From: Diaporthe sp. PMI_573
Lineage: Eukaryota > Ascomycota > Sordariomycetes > Diaporthales > Diaporthaceae
Direction of reading: 5' to 3'
NCBI GenBank assembly: GCA_021399435.1
Contig: JAJTUP010000002.1
Span: 2,852,001 to 2,916,000, forward strand
DNA: 64,000 nucleotides
Made by a program: the position numbers and the translations under genes. A model generated the notes under the pieces. It was not told the DNA's origin. It ran no database searches and was given only the letters and a program-made list of their open reading frames with translations. Position 1 is the stretch's first letter; every line of letters starts with the position of its first letter. This document shows positions 22,650 to 35,009 of the stretch, in pieces.

Positions 22650-23591
22650 CCTGGAACTGGGACCACAGGTCTCTGGCCCGGGAGCTAAGCTGTCCGATGT
22701 GCCTTGGTGGAGGAGGCCAGTTGCGTCACCCTCAGACAAATCTAATTGGTTTGTTCTGCCCCTTGAAAAGGCCCAAGTTTAGACAGGTGAGGCCATGGAT
22801 AAGGTCACTGGCACATGGGGGCCGATAGGTCTATTCCGAGATTGGGAGGCCTAATTCAAAATTGGTGTAGGGTGGGTCCTGACTGGGCCTGGTTGGCTGT
22901 TTGGGGCGGCTGGAGAGAGCCTGCCAGCCTGCGTGGTCTGTGCACCAGAGTAGACCCTCATTGAACGGCTGACGTCTGCTGAAGCCAGGTGCCATGTATC
23001 TTTGATGGCATGTCCGATAAGATGCAACAAAGTCACAGCTCGTTCAGGTCCTCATAACAGGGAGATATGTGGGTTTTGAGGGTACAAGCACACCTTGACA
23101 CCAGGTATTGACCTATCCATGGGCTTTTAGCTGGCTTTCACCCCAAGAAAACAGCGAAGACCGGCTCCAAACCAACGACCTTGCTAACAACGGGGTACCT
23201 GACTGGCTAAGTGGCCATTGCAGCAGGTCAGTGTTGAACTCCAGGCATTGGCTGGTAGCCTTGTGGACGTGACCTCTTCCTCCTGTCTGCCCACCACTGC
23301 TGTTCCTCAACACCAGGGAAACCTACCAACGCTCACCTCGACCTCATTTCTACTTGCATACGTACATTGACCACACCGCTGGGTATCTGGTCCACCACGA
23401 CAGATCTCTTGACAGGCTCGAGCCTCGGCCCCGGGCGACCACCTCGATAGCCCCCTCCGGAGCTACACAACCACTCGGATCCCCACACCGCGCCGGGTAA
23501 CGGTCGCGGACGCCCTTCGTTGGCTCAGTGGCATAGCCCTCGACCTACTACTCCTTTTCTTGGATGCCCTCCAGGGCACCACGGCGTTGAT
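22650..23591. other. Divergent intergenic/promoter region
   Basis: It lies between the deacylase and the Not3/Not5 gene, transcribed in opposite directions. A C-rich, CACC-rich leader lies at 23330-23590. No RNA gene or open frame of note was recognised. Confidence 0.5.
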
Positions 23592-25708
23592 ATGGCAGCA
23601 CGGAAACTGGCGCAGGAGGTCGACAAGACCTTCAAGAAGGTCGCCGAAGGCATCGAAGAATTTGACGAGATCTACGAGAAGATCGAGCAGTCAAATAACC
23701 CCGCGCAGAAGGAAAAGCTCGAAGACAGTCTGAAGCGGGAGATAAAGAAGCTGCAGAGGCTACGGGACCAGATCAAGACATGGGCAGCCAGCAACGACAT
23801 CAAGGACAAGGGTCCTTTGATAGAGCACAGGAGGCTGATTGAGACGGTGCGTCTGGCGGTGAACCCCTCCGATGCGAGAGACTAACTGCGCCCCAGCGGA
23901 TGGAAAAGTTCAAGGCCGTGGAGAAGACGATGAAGACAAAGGCATTCTCGAAAGAAGGACTGTCTGCTGCTGCAAAGCTGGACCCTAAGGAGAAAGCCAA
24001 GCTCGAAGCTAGCGACTTCCTCGGCTCGCAGATCGACGTACTGGAGGAACAAATTGAAAAGATGGAGGCTGATGTGGAACAAGTACAAGCCGGCATGAAG
24101 AAGGGAAAGAAGGCCAAGAAAGACGACGCGGAAGCGATAGCCAACATCGAGACCGTCATCGAGAAACACAAATGGCACCAGGGCAAACTCGAGCTGATCC
24201 GAAGGTCCCTGATGAACGGTGGTGTCGAGGCAGATCAGGTGTTTGACCTCAAGGACTCCATTCGGTACTACGTCGAGGAGGGCACGTCGCAGGAATACAT
24301 GGACGACGAGGAGATGTACGACGACCTGAATCTCGAAGAGGAAGAGGACGTTTTCGGCATGAACCAGGAGAACGACAAGATCTCCAGTCAAGACAACCAG
24401 TCCGTGGCGGACGATATCACGGAAACGGAGGGCAGGTCCTCGAGTGCCGCGGCAAAAGGAAAGGAGAAGCCTTTGGTAGATGCTGGAAGCTCGGCAGCGA
24501 GGAAGCCATCGTCGCAACTCAAATCACCCCTTCCGACACTCGCAACGCTTTCGGCGCCTTCATTACCTACCATTAGCGGCCCCATACCAGGCAGTAATGG
24601 CATGAAACCGGCTTCCGTGCCAACGAGACCACCTGGGGAGGGGCTGAAATACGCGTCTGCGGCTGCGGCAGCAGCAGACAAGAACAATGTGGGAATAGCA
24701 CCGCTACCACCCCCACCGAGCGCACACCCTGCGGTCGGCATTTCCTCAGTAGCAAACCAGTCCAAGACGAGCTCAACAAGTTCGCCGAGCATCTCGTCAG
24801 CGCAGATAGCAGCACCTCAGCCACAACAAGTGGAGGCGAAACACCCGCCGCCGGCGCCTGTAGCTCCCACAGGTGCTCCTGCACCAGCAACTTCTACACC
24901 GAAACCCGAGGCCGCAAAGCCAGCGCCTGCTCGTGCAACAGGCAAAGCGTCCGCGGTTCCAGAGCCAGCCGAGGCGCCAAAAGGTAGCGTCTGCGACAAG
25001 AACTTGTCAAACTTGCTCCGTACTGACCTTCTTGCAGCCCCTCACACAAACGGGGTAACCAACGGTGTCAAGTCTGCCGAGCCAGAGCCGGAGGAGGAAT
25101 CGATATACCACCTCCCGTCTTCTCTGGACGACCTCGTCGAGTCGTGGGAGGCAACGAAATCAAACCCTACCGCGCCTGCCACGTCGCCCTCGGCGCTACG
25201 ATTGCTGGCGGCTTCTAGTAAAATGGCCCCCGACGTTGCGGACGCTGAGCCACCTCGCAACTACTACCCCGAAAGCTACTGGAACACGAACAAGACGTGG
25301 CCCAAGGAACCGCTCCAGATCATGGACAACCCGCAACTGTACCAGCCGACCAAAGTGGACAATGACACCCTGTTTTATGCATTCTACTACAAACAGGGCA
25401 CATATCAGCAGTACTTGGCTGCCAAGGCGCTCAAGGATCAGGCATGGCGGTTCCACAAGCAGTACCAGACGTGGTTCCAGAGGCACGAGGAGCCGAAGAA
25501 TATCACCGAGGAGTTCGAGCAGGGCACATACCGATTCTTTGACTATGAATCGACGTGGTCAGTGCCCCAACCAACGCGCCCCCCCCCCCCATAAGGGATG
25601 GTCTGGCCATTCTGCATCGTGCTCGCTGCTGACACATTCCCTTACAGGATGAACCGTAGGAAGGCCGATTTCAAATTCGCCTACAAGTTCCTCGAGGACG
25701 AAGTCTAG
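23592..25708 (+). CDS. NOT3: CCR4-NOT complex subunit Not3/Not5
   Basis: Exons 23592-23846, 23897-24983, 25038-25557 and 25648-25708 give about 640 residues. The N-terminal Not3 coiled-coil domain begins [20 protein letters not shown] and continues through [18 protein letters not shown] and the [10 protein letters not shown] helix. The middle is Ser/Pro/Ala-rich and disordered. The C-terminal NOT box runs [17 protein letters not shown] through [19 protein letters not shown] and WFQRHEEP to [19 protein letters not shown] and ends KFLEDEV. The protein is a scaffold of the cytoplasmic/nuclear deadenylase complex. The last intron splits the Trp of ESTW and starts next to a C9-10 run. The 54-nt segment 24984-25037 looks like an intron (GTAGCG, TACTGAC, TTGCAG) but is a multiple of three and stop-free, so a longer isoform is possible. 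Confidence 0.93.
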
Positions 25709-27829
25709 AAGATGGTCTGGTGTGGGACACAGGCAGTGGCCCGGTCCCGAACGGTGCTTTGCAGGCTAGTGTTTTCATTGATCTCCCGGAGACGATCAGG
25801 AAGGATAGCCTCTGCACTCCTGCGGTCTTGTGGGGAGTACGGCGGGGTCCCCTTTATTTTGCTCCACGGGCAGCTTCTGGAAGGCAGAGGACTTCAGTCG
25901 AGGAGTCCGGTATTATGAAACTTGGCAGCCGCCCACTTGGTGAACGAGGGCGGCGGAGACCATTGGAATGACATTTTCGGAATCTTGTTCGAGTGTGTAC
26001 TGGCAACAATTTGTCTATATTGAAAGGCAACGGAGGCGTTGATGTCTCGAGAACACGCGCTCTAGGACATCATAACAAGCATGCAGCTAGACAAGCCAGG
26101 AGGTATCAAAGGATAGGCCTAAGCCTCCGGTTTAAAAAGAAAAAGATTAATGCTGCTTGCCGCCAGCAGAGCAACCCGTTGCCCCTGACCGTGTCTGCGT
26201 GCCAAGCAGGGAACGTGAGGAGGACACCCGAGCAGATGAACATGGCGTGTGGACGGGGACTAGCCCACAACCCCGCTATGAATCAAGCATACGAGGCTGA
26301 GCAGGTGTTCTGCCTCACTATCAATCTATCTCGGTGCCAGGAGCTTGTAGACGGCCCGAGTGGTGTCCTCACCAGCCCTGGAGTGTTGCTCGCAGTAGTA
26401 GTCCGCGAGCCGCAGACATACGCACGGGCAGGCTTTCGTTGTCGCCAACTCACTGGCTGCTGCTGTATGCACTGGTGCCCAACGCACACGGCTGGGTCAG
26501 AATACCTAGGTAGGGAGCTCTTAGATGCCCAACACACCCAACACACCTAACACACCCAAGAGTCTCTTGTGTATATGAAGTCCATCTGGTTGCCTTCTTG
26601 TTTTGCCTCGTTGCTTCAGCTGCCTGCTCGATCTGCCGTGCTCACTTTCCTGCTGACGATTCTGCAAATATTCCTTCCCAGTCCTGCTGCTTTCCAACCG
26701 CTGAGCCCCCAGGCTTCGATCAGCTGCCGGTGGCTGTGCCCACTGGCTGAGCGCGTCGGGGAAGCTTGTACTGCCCACCGAGCCGACTGCTGCCTGGACT
26801 GGACTTGACGTGCAGCAATCAACGGTGGCACTGCCAGACTCGGCGCCTGCGAACCCAACTCGCTCGCAAAAGACATTCGCCAGGTGCGCTTCATCGCTTC
26901 CCCACTGCAGCCGGCCTGCTTATCTCCCAGCTTCTTGAGCAGGTAAGCGTCGTGCGTGGTTTCTTGAGGACCTTGTTGTTAATTAATCCTGGCCAGGCCA
27001 TCCCACAGTGGGCTCGCGGTCATGTCCTGCAGGTCCAGTGCTGTGCCGTGAGCGGGTGACCACCCCGGTTTGGGGGCCATCGAAGCTGCTTCGGCTGCTT
27101 TCCCCGGATCCTATCATAGGGCCACGCAGGCGCGACATGCTTGATGCAAGCACGCGACGGTCGGTGAGATGGCTGCAGTCGGCCTCGGCCCCGGCCCAGG
27201 CTGCCCGCGATCATCAATTACTAAACGCTACCCCAGGGGTTTGGGGCCGCGAAGGATTTTGAATTGGCTTCAAGATCGAGGCATTTTCGGTGTTTTGGTG
27301 TCATGGGCGGTCCTGCTGACCAGCTGATGGAATCCTGTGCCGGTCCCCACGATGGTCATCGTCACGACCAGCTTGGATACTCAAGAATTCCCGGTCCGGC
27401 CGTCGTCGCAGAGGAACCCAGACCCGAAGCCATCAAGCAGCATGGACAGCTGTGGCTCCGCTCTGAGAGCCCTGCCCTGGACCACCAAGAGTCTGCATGT
27501 CGACAACGGTGCGTGGTGTCACCGAGCAGGATCAGGCAAACGGGGCCAGCGCACCGACATCCTTTTCTCGATGAGGCAGCTGAGGCAGACCGTCGGGCGA
27601 ACCACGCTGCGATGCTTGGCGGGCGAACCACACGCGAATACAGCCCAAGGCAAGGACGCGATTCGTCACTGAGCGGCGGCAGCACTGCTAAGCGGAGAAT
27701 TGAGGCTGACCGTCCTTGTCTAACGCTGTGGCGCGGGTTCCTCGCGGGACTACATTAACGACTACATGTGTCACTCAGCCGGCTCCACATCTTGAGGCCT
27801 GCAGGTCCCTGGCGCAGACGACATGCATG

Positions 27830-27830
<1 letters not shown>

Positions 27831-27868
<38 letters not shown>

Positions 27869-27873
27869 GTCTC
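27831..27873. repeat. (CT)n microsatellite
   Basis: A long CT dinucleotide run with few interruptions, followed by CTGTCTGT. Confidence 0.95.
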
Positions 27874-28240
27874 TTTTTGCCTCAGCCCCCAATACGCCTC
27901 ACTGATCACCGTTTACCTCACCCTGGCCCGGCACCTCACAGGGAGGACTACATCACCCGCTTTGCGAGCTTTGAACCACAGCTCACAGTCTCTCTTGTCC
28001 CCGGGTCCTCCGCATCCTCATGACCAGCTGCGCGTGCCACTTAATTCCGGTTTGGGGAGCCCCAATTGCCATTCATCCGGTCTTGAAGGCCTCGCTACGA
28101 GCAAACAAAATGGCTCATGTATGTCGAGAGGATTCCGTCGATACCTATCTCGGTTTGCAGATACCAGATGGCCAAGCGGTCACCATGATGCCTATGCGTA
28201 CCATGGGTTGAGATGCCGTGCAAACACTTACATCCACCCA

Positions 28241-28241
28241 C

Positions 28242-28281
<40 letters not shown>
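28241..28281. repeat. Compound (CA)n(GA)n microsatellite
   Basis: An ACAC run passes directly into an AGAG run. Confidence 0.95.
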
Positions 28282-29470
28282 CAATGACAGAGAAGGAGAC
28301 ACACTTGCCCACCACACCCTCTTCTTTTGTACGCCACAAGCCTTGCCCACCCTGCATCGCGGCTCATCCCTATGTGGATCCGTTGCTCTGCTCCCTCTGG
28401 CACCACCCCGCCATGCTTCCACCCTTGCTCGTCGGCTATGAGCATCACATCGTCCACTTGCCTCGCTTCTATTCGATGACACAGTGGTGCTTGTCAGCCC
28501 CGTCGAGGCGACCGTCATCTGCAGGTTATTAGGCCTCGATCGGGGAACACAGGCGAAGGGGTTGTCTCGACCGCTGTCTCCCACGCATCCCTCCTCCCGC
28601 ATGCTTTGATGTCACCGCCCAGTCTCCACCGTTGCGTGTGCCTTTCGGTACACGCTCTCTACTTAGACTCGGTCACTTGCCGTGTGCCTGGGCCTTGATA
28701 TCACTCCCTGGCTCACCGAGTTTTGATTTGATAAGATGTCACCCCTGACTGGCCCAGATTCCTCTACATGGGTCCCGCCTATGCTTGTACTTCACCCTAT
28801 TGCTGCGGTCCTGCATGTCCGCAAATGGGCAAAGTTTCAGGCTATGTGGCTGTATCGGTTTCTAGAAGCCCTGGGTGAGTCAACCTGCAGTTGAGCCTCT
28901 TGTCCCTGCCGAATCTCCTTGCGCGTCAGCGACGCTTCCATCGCGTCTTGGGGGGGCTCGGAGGGGAAATGGCAGTCTATGTTGTTCTGGCAGCCCTGCA
29001 CATTTATGCCTCATCACCTATGCCGACATCGTTCATCGTGGCCATGAGAAGCAAACGCCCAACCATTCGGACCAATAATGCTCTTGTCCCCATCATCCCA
29101 TGTCTCGTCCCCGGCATCGTTTGCTCGCCTCGCATGTCCAAAGTGCCAGTTCTATCAAGCCCAAGCCCTGCCGCACCAGACTTGCTCGCGGGGTGTCAAA
29201 CGAAGCCCGTTCAGCACTCTGGTTGAGATATTTACATATATGGGCCGTAGTCGAGAGCCAAACCTCTCGCTCTCAGCGTCCTCGTCATCTATCTCTCTGG
29301 CCACGCCACTCCATCTCTGAGAATTGCCTCTCATCCTTCTCCAGCAAGACCCGGCCCCTTCTCTCATTGTGAACTCTTTTCCACAGTGCCTCTTCCCACC
29401 CTCGAGCCTCGGCATTTCTCGTGTCATTTTTCTCATAAGCCTTGCCCGTGGCCGGCGTGTCCATGCCAGG

Positions 29471-30499
29471 ATGTCTGGCGATCGATACGACTACATAAGA
29501 GTGCCCACTGCTTACAACAACTTCGGCTTCGAAGCCAACGACTTGGTGGACTACGGCGACTACAACGGGAGCCTGCAAAGAAGTCTGTCCGGGTTCTCTG
29601 ACGACACTGCATCCTTGGGGTCTCCAACGACATATGAAGTCTCCCCAAGCCTAGACAAATTCAACTGCAACTTCGACTTGACTCGCTACCCCAGTCGTCC
29701 ACTGCCAGCTCCAAGGTCTACTACAACCACAGCGAGTGGAACCTATACTGCTCATTGGACGGACACAACGAGCCCCCGATACAAAAGCACATACAATTCT
29801 CAACCAGCTGCGATTGGTCCTCTCAACATACAACCCGGCAGGTAAGATTCCAAACTTACATCCAGATCCGTGGGGTCTCGCTATCCCTTATGCAACACTT
29901 ACTGCCTTGGTTTTTGCATCGTAGCCACAATTTCAAACCATAACATGCTGACACCCCACAGCATCATGCCAACACCGTCACCAGAGTACGTCTGCCTGTA
30001 CGATGGCTGCCGGCAAAAGGCCTTCCGGCGGTCCGCAGACCTGGACCGACACATCAAGCACGTGCACCTGAAGCCCCCGGACGTGTACTTCTGTGACTAC
30101 AACCGGTGCCCGCGGAGCGAGAAGGCGGTGGCCGCGTCGTCCACGGCGACGACGATGATGTCCCACCCGCTAGAAACAGTCAGCTCCCCCGGCGGCAGCG
30201 CGGGCGCGGGGGTCGGCGCCTTCGGCCGCAAGGACCACTGCCGCGCCCACTACCGCGACTACCACCGCGAGGACCTGTGCCGGCGCAACGGCAAGGAGGC
30301 CGCGGGGTGGTTCGACGACCGCAACATCTCGAGCAGCTGGTGGCGGTGCACAAAGTGCCTGCGCAAGGTGTCGTACTCGCGCTGCGGGTGGGAGTGCCGC
30401 GACTGCGGGCAGATGCTGGAGCCGGAGCGCATCAACGCCCGCAAGAGGAGGCTGGGCGTCAAGGGCTCCTCGTCGTCCTCGTCCTCGAGGGGTTACTGA
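29471..30499 (+). CDS. C2H2 zinc-finger protein with C-terminal zinc-ribbon-like region
   Basis: Exons 29471-29841 and 29962-30499 give about 302 residues. The N-terminal ~125 residues are Tyr/Ser/Thr-rich without a known fold. After the intron comes a C2H2 finger (CLYDGC, then HIKHVH, about residues 133-156). A second finger-like unit (CDYNRC ... HCRAHYRDYH) has its Cys pair and His pair separated by an inserted Ala/Ser/Gly/Thr-rich segment of about 40 residues. A C-terminal block, RCTKCLRKV ... CRDCGQ, looks like a C-x2-C/C-x2-C zinc ribbon, and the protein ends in basic and poly-Ser sequence. This combination is seen in filamentous ascomycete putative regulators of unknown target. A nuclear DNA-binding role is inferred. 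GC content jumps in exon 2 compared with exon 1 and the leader. Confidence 0.82.
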
Positions 30500-31897
30500 C
30501 GGGAGGAGCCGGGGGGGTGGGGGCGGCTCCTATCCATCGGTTGTTTGGGGAGGGGTGGGCAGGGGGTGGTGGAGGCTGTGCCGATTGGGCTTTGTCCTCC
30601 TGTCTGGAGTGGTGTGGTGCTCTTGGCTTTGCGTTGCAACGTGTCTGTCATGGTTCACTAAAGGATTGACGTTGTGTCACCCGTGGCAACGACAGCACCC
30701 TGCAGGCGGACAGCAGTTCTTCAAACCTGAGGGCAGGCACCAGCTTTGGCTGCGCGAGGCTGCCTTGTCACATTTTCTTGTCGGGCTTGCTTCCGCGTTC
30801 TGCCTCGTTGCCTGACCCCTATGCATATTCTTTTCCACACTTCTGCTTCTTTGCGACGCACCCATACACCCACTTAGAAAAGACGGAAGGGCGAGGCGGG
30901 CGGGTCGGAGGGAGTTCATTGCGCTTTGTTCCATTCTTGTACCACCCAAATTTTGAAGATGTTGTTTACTTTCCGCCCCGTTACTCTTTCTCTCTCTCTC
31001 TCTTTCCCCCTACCCTACACACCGCGTCGATCTCCCGGCGTCTGGCGTTTTTGGCACAGTGCCTCGTGGCTTGTCTTACCCACTCTTTCAAGTGCTGCTG
31101 CCTGCAGAGTTCCGATATCCGTGGCGTCTTTCGAGCATTTTCCAAGGTTGTCCGTTCATCACGGTGTGGTCATTCAGATGGATTTTACACCGTTTTTTTC
31201 CTGTGTTTTTTCCCTTCTAATTTTCTCTCTATGTCGTTATGTGTTCTCTAGCGCTTGAGGCGCGACTTTTCGAGGGATGCGTTGCTTGCTTCGATTCAGA
31301 GGGGTGCGGTACGGCGCGTTGTGGCGCTTCAAGGCAGACTGACAGGCGTAACGGTGTAGTATGAGGCCGAAGTGCATGTTTTACTCAGCTGGTCGGGTTG
31401 GCGTTGGGTGAGGCGCAAGATCAGGCGAATGCAATGGTGTGGAGGGGATGACGTTTGTTAGTGTGGTTACACAGCATGAGGACAAGGGGTGAGGCTTCTT
31501 TCGGTGTTGTGGCAGTGTAGAACCAATACAAATACTTTTTGGATGACAAAACTTTGCCTGAACGGTCCCACACCATCTTGCCTTGTCGTAGTCCTTAATA
31601 GCACTTTTTCAACATTGGCCTTGGTGGTCATTGCTACAATCATGATTCATGGCGATGAATAATTACCGGTACTATAGTTTCCAATGGCATTACAAGACAT
31701 CTTTCGCGACCATCCTCGGTGTCTACGATAAGAAATGAGCACACAATCTGATTAGGTCTGCCAACTTGACAAGAAACAAAATAAATTACCAAGGTATCAA
31801 TTGATCACTATAATTACGGTAGGAAACCTGAAACCGTTCTTGCAACTGCATTGCCTTTCATTACATGCAGCCTTAAATTTGAAGCATGTTCAATAGC
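30500..31897. other. Convergent 3' intergenic region
   Basis: Between the 3' ends of the zinc-finger and MRJP-like genes. It holds a CT-rich tract near 30981-31008 and AT-richer sequence after 31.5 kb. No gene or RNA was recognised. Confidence 0.5.
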
Positions 31898-33025
31898 TCA
31901 TTTGTGGTCAATAGGAGATGGCCCAACTCCTATGTCTATCGTATACACGTACAACGGCGTCACAATCTGGCTCTGGCCGTCCGCTTGGAAAGGAGCTCCT
32001 CGGTTCAGCTGCGCAGCCGGGAGCCACAGCCTGTTCTGGTTGTCAACCCACATCGCGTCAACCCAGAGCAGTCTCTCATCCTGAACAATCGTTTCCCTCG
32101 TGCCATTGGGATAGATCTTCTCAATAGCCTGGCGGTCCGTGTCACTGACGTAGATATTCCCCTCAGAGTCGACGGCAGTTCCACCGGTGGACGGCGTGAG
32201 GGCGTACGGCTCGACATACCCGGACAAAACGCCCAAGCTCGCCATGGATGAGTTGTAGAACGCCTCGTCGAGGAAGCGCGTCTCAATGCGCGACATTCCC
32301 CCGGAGGCGGGCTGATAGTAAAACCACTTTCCGTCCAGGCTGACCTCGAGCTGATCTGCGTAGATGTACGACAGCTCTCCCGAAGAAGACCGCAGGAACT
32401 TGCCCTCACCGCTCGTAGGCGTAAATGCTCCGACGGACAGGTCGCCCTCCAGCAGCCGCACAGCACGCCCGCTTCCTAGGTCCAGGACAATCAGCGCGCC
32501 GCCGGCGCCCGCGTCGGTCAGGTAGGCCCTAGATCCTGTGGCATCGAAACGAATATCGTCAAGTAGGCTCTCAGAAAGGGTCACGTTGCCCATGGGGTAG
32601 ACGCGTGAGACCTCATTAGTGCCCGTGTCCACGACAACCAGCTTCGGGCCCTCGGGGAGGATCACAGGGCTGCCGAAGCCGGGGGATCCGGTGTCAACCA
32701 GCCACAGGTTGCCATCCCGGTCCACGCGCTGGCTGTTGACGCGCACGAGCGTAGTGGCTGGGTCACTGTCTGGGCCGGCGTACGAGTTCCATCTGGCGTC
32801 GGGGTAAGGGACACCGGTGCCGTTGACCCACTCGACCACCTCGGGCAGGCCCTGGGCCTGGGTGCCGTCGACGCGGGCGTAGAGGACGAACAGCCGGCCG
32901 TCTTCGGTCGTGCTGACGCCGTTGCAGGGCGTATCAAGAGTCAAGGCGACCTGGACGCGGGGGTCTTGGGCGGCCTGGCATGAGTAGGCCAACGCAGCGG
33001 CCACCAAGAGGGAGAGGACACCCAT
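31898..33025 (-). CDS. Secreted MRJP/yellow-family beta-propeller protein
   Basis: A single exon of 375 residues. The start at 33025 gives a clean signal peptide (MGVLSLLVAAALAYSCQA); an in-frame Met at 33157 would bury it. The body follows the major-royal-jelly/yellow pattern: PCNGVSTTEDGRLFVLYAR, DRDGNLWLVDTG, LLDDIRFDATGSRAYLTDAG, GGALIVLDLGSGRAVRLL, GGTAVDSEGNIYVSDTDR and the late WVDAMWVDNQNRLWLPA block. The family is a six-bladed beta-propeller; in fungi and bacteria its function is unassigned, and related SMP-30-like propellers include lactonases. Three or more N-x-S/T sites fit an extracellular location. No neighbour suggests a pathway. Confidence 0.88.
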   Translation of the reverse strand: MGVLSLLVAAALAYSCQAAQDPRVQVALTLDTPCNGVSTTEDGRLFVLYARVDGTQAQGLPEVVEWVNGTGVPYPDARWNSYAGPDSDPATTLVRVNSQRVDRDGNLWLVDTGSPGFGSPVILPEGPKLVVVDTGTNEVSRVYPMGNVTLSESLLDDIRFDATGSRAYLTDAGAGGALIVLDLGSGRAVRLLEGDLSVGAFTPTSGEGKFLRSSSGELSYIYADQLEVSLDGKWFYYQPASGGMSRIETRFLDEAFYNSSMASLGVLSGYVEPYALTPSTGGTAVDSEGNIYVSDTDRQAIEKIYPNGTRETIVQDERLLWVDAMWVDNQNRLWLPAAQLNRGAPFQADGQSQIVTPLYVYTIDIGVGPSPIDHK

Positions 33026-35009
33026 CTTGTCGTCAGTATGAAATTGCGGTTGCCCTCGGTATTGTGGCAGCAATTTGGAGCACAAGCCTGTGGTCATCCG
33101 CTCAAGCGGCTTGATAAGTCCAAGAGAGTGACATTCGACCAACGGCTCCGCGCTCATAGATACCTGGGTGGCATTTATACCACGTCCATGAAGATGGGTG
33201 GGTTAGTACAGTGTCGCAGTCGTGGCGTGCTGAACCCCGCCATGAGGCGTGAATAAGCATCAGTCAATCTGCACGGTGATAGCAATGCAGCCCCTCCGCA
33301 TCGCACCTGCAGTAGATAGTCTACGGCGAGAGGAGATGCGGAGACCGGTGGGTGGCCAGCGAACAGCTCTTTCGCGTCATAGTATCCACGGGGAGAGCCC
33401 ATCGACGGCAGCAACGCGATGCTAAGCAGCAAGTGCCGGACATATCTCGCTAGCAAACCCGACCAAGGTCCACCAGATGAGCCGCACATGAGTCCACGGC
33501 AGATCCCAGTATCGGCAGCCGGTTGTGGGGAAACATGTGGGTGAGAAAGCAGGTCAGGCCGTCACGTATTTTGGTCGTCCTGTACTGCTGGTGGCATCTC
33601 TGGCAGCTGCCGATGAGTCCGTGGAAGGACTTTCTCGCATGCATCTTGGGCGTGCATGGTAAACGACCTGTACATCCGCAGGGTGTCGGGGGCGATGAGA
33701 AAAAAAAAGGCTGCTGGGTCATCCAAGCAGCCAAGGCCTGTCCTCGTCCGTAAAACAGGCTCGCCCGATGCAGGTGCCGCGCTGCTCGTTAGACCACCGT
33801 GCCGTGGTTGTGCCGTATTGTACAGTCCTTGGCTGCAGCAAGTCTTGCGGCCGTTTCGAGTTGCAGTCCCCGACGGCGGTGTTAGGTGGCCCCATTCCAG
33901 CACCAGATCAGACGGGAGTGCGACGATCTGTCTTGGACTTTTGGCATTTCCCCAGGTTTGCCCCCACTCTCAGACCAGGTCGATCAAGAGGTCGATCAAG
34001 GGTCCTTCCTATTAGCGACTGCGGGGAAAGCTTCTCCAGGAAGGTGGGAGGTGTGTACGTACCTAGGTACCTACTAACTAACTGTGTAGAGTGCCCGGCG
34101 CCTGGGTACATCCGGCTACCGTCGCACGCTCGGTGCACTGCAGTCTGCACTCCCACAAGCATGCCAGGAATTGAATTCATCTCAAGAACTGCGATGCAAC
34201 GTTATGCTTGTCTGAATAGTTATGATCAAGGTCAGGCGGGATGAGGTCTGGTCTGGGTTGCACCGAGTGTTGAAGCAGAGTTGCAAGTGCGCACCTTGAA
34301 TTGTGCCGCGGCATCTCTGGCCGAATCTCCAACAGGTTGGATGTTCTCGTCCGCCTTAGACGCCCAAAATGGGTCCCTTCCGTGCGCCCGCTTGATACCA
34401 CCTGGGCGCGCATACACTTATTTGGGTATTAACCTGAGCCCAAAACTGCCAACTGTCGCAAGATCCTTCCCCTCCCTGCCTCAAATTCGCGCTCTTCCCT
34501 CCTCCTTCGACACTGTCCTCTCCTCCATATCATCGTCATCATCATCATCGTTATACGACATTCGATTGCCTACTATCAACGAGCCGACCACGCAGAAAGT
34601 GGGTTCTTCTCCGTTCTGCGGCTATAAACCATCCGGGTATCGGAGCCAGATCCCAGCGCACCTCACGGCCGGCCCACTTTGTTTTTGCGACGATAGTGCC
34701 GAGATCTGCGAGACGGAGAAACCGTCGGCTGCGACCCTCGGCGCCTTTGCTGCTGTTATTACCACCGACTGTCGCTGGGCCGAGCTGCCCTGCTTGACGC
34801 CGGTGCTAGACCTGCATCTCCCTTCTGCTCTCAGTCCCGCGCCTCTCAACCTCGGCTCTTGAGCTGCTGTACCACGAAACCTGCGCTGCTAGGCTTTTTT
34901 TTTTTTGTCTAACAGGCCGGTTCAACGCCATCTGCGCCTTGTTGCTTACTCCCTGCACCCCTTCACCCCTTCTCTAGTTCCGGTCCCCCCACCCTTCACG
35001 CCGCCCGTC
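33026..35009. other. Divergent intergenic/promoter region
   Basis: About 2 kb between the MRJP-like gene and isocitrate dehydrogenase, transcribed away from each other. It includes an ACCTAGGTACC core at 34056-34073, a CATCATCAT run near 34529-34550 and a pyrimidine tract with a CTAACAG acceptor-like end at 34895-34916. The last suggests an intron in the leader of the dehydrogenase gene. The 193-codon open frame at 34281-34862 has no known domain. Confidence 0.5.

Larger units (their letters stand above)
25709..29470. other. Long intergenic and leader region of the C2H2 gene
   Basis: About 3.7 kb without a gene I can support. It contains an ACCTAGGTAGG core at 26503-26514, AACACACC repeats near 26528-26560, a (CT)n run at 27831-27873 and an adjoining (CA)n(GA)n run at 28241-28281. 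Open frames such as 27264-27758 and 27716-28441 run through these simple repeats and have no domain. The part from about 28.9 kb is pyrimidine-rich and probably the leader of the zinc-finger gene. Confidence 0.5.

Noticed and set aside
27716..28441. 241-codon frame containing long Ser/Leu and Arg/Glu runs
   Set aside because: It is created by the (CT)n and (CA)n(GA)n microsatellites.
34281..34862. 193-codon frame upstream of isocitrate dehydrogenase
   Set aside because: Ser-rich leader sequence with no domain; more likely part of the 5' untranslated region or promoter.
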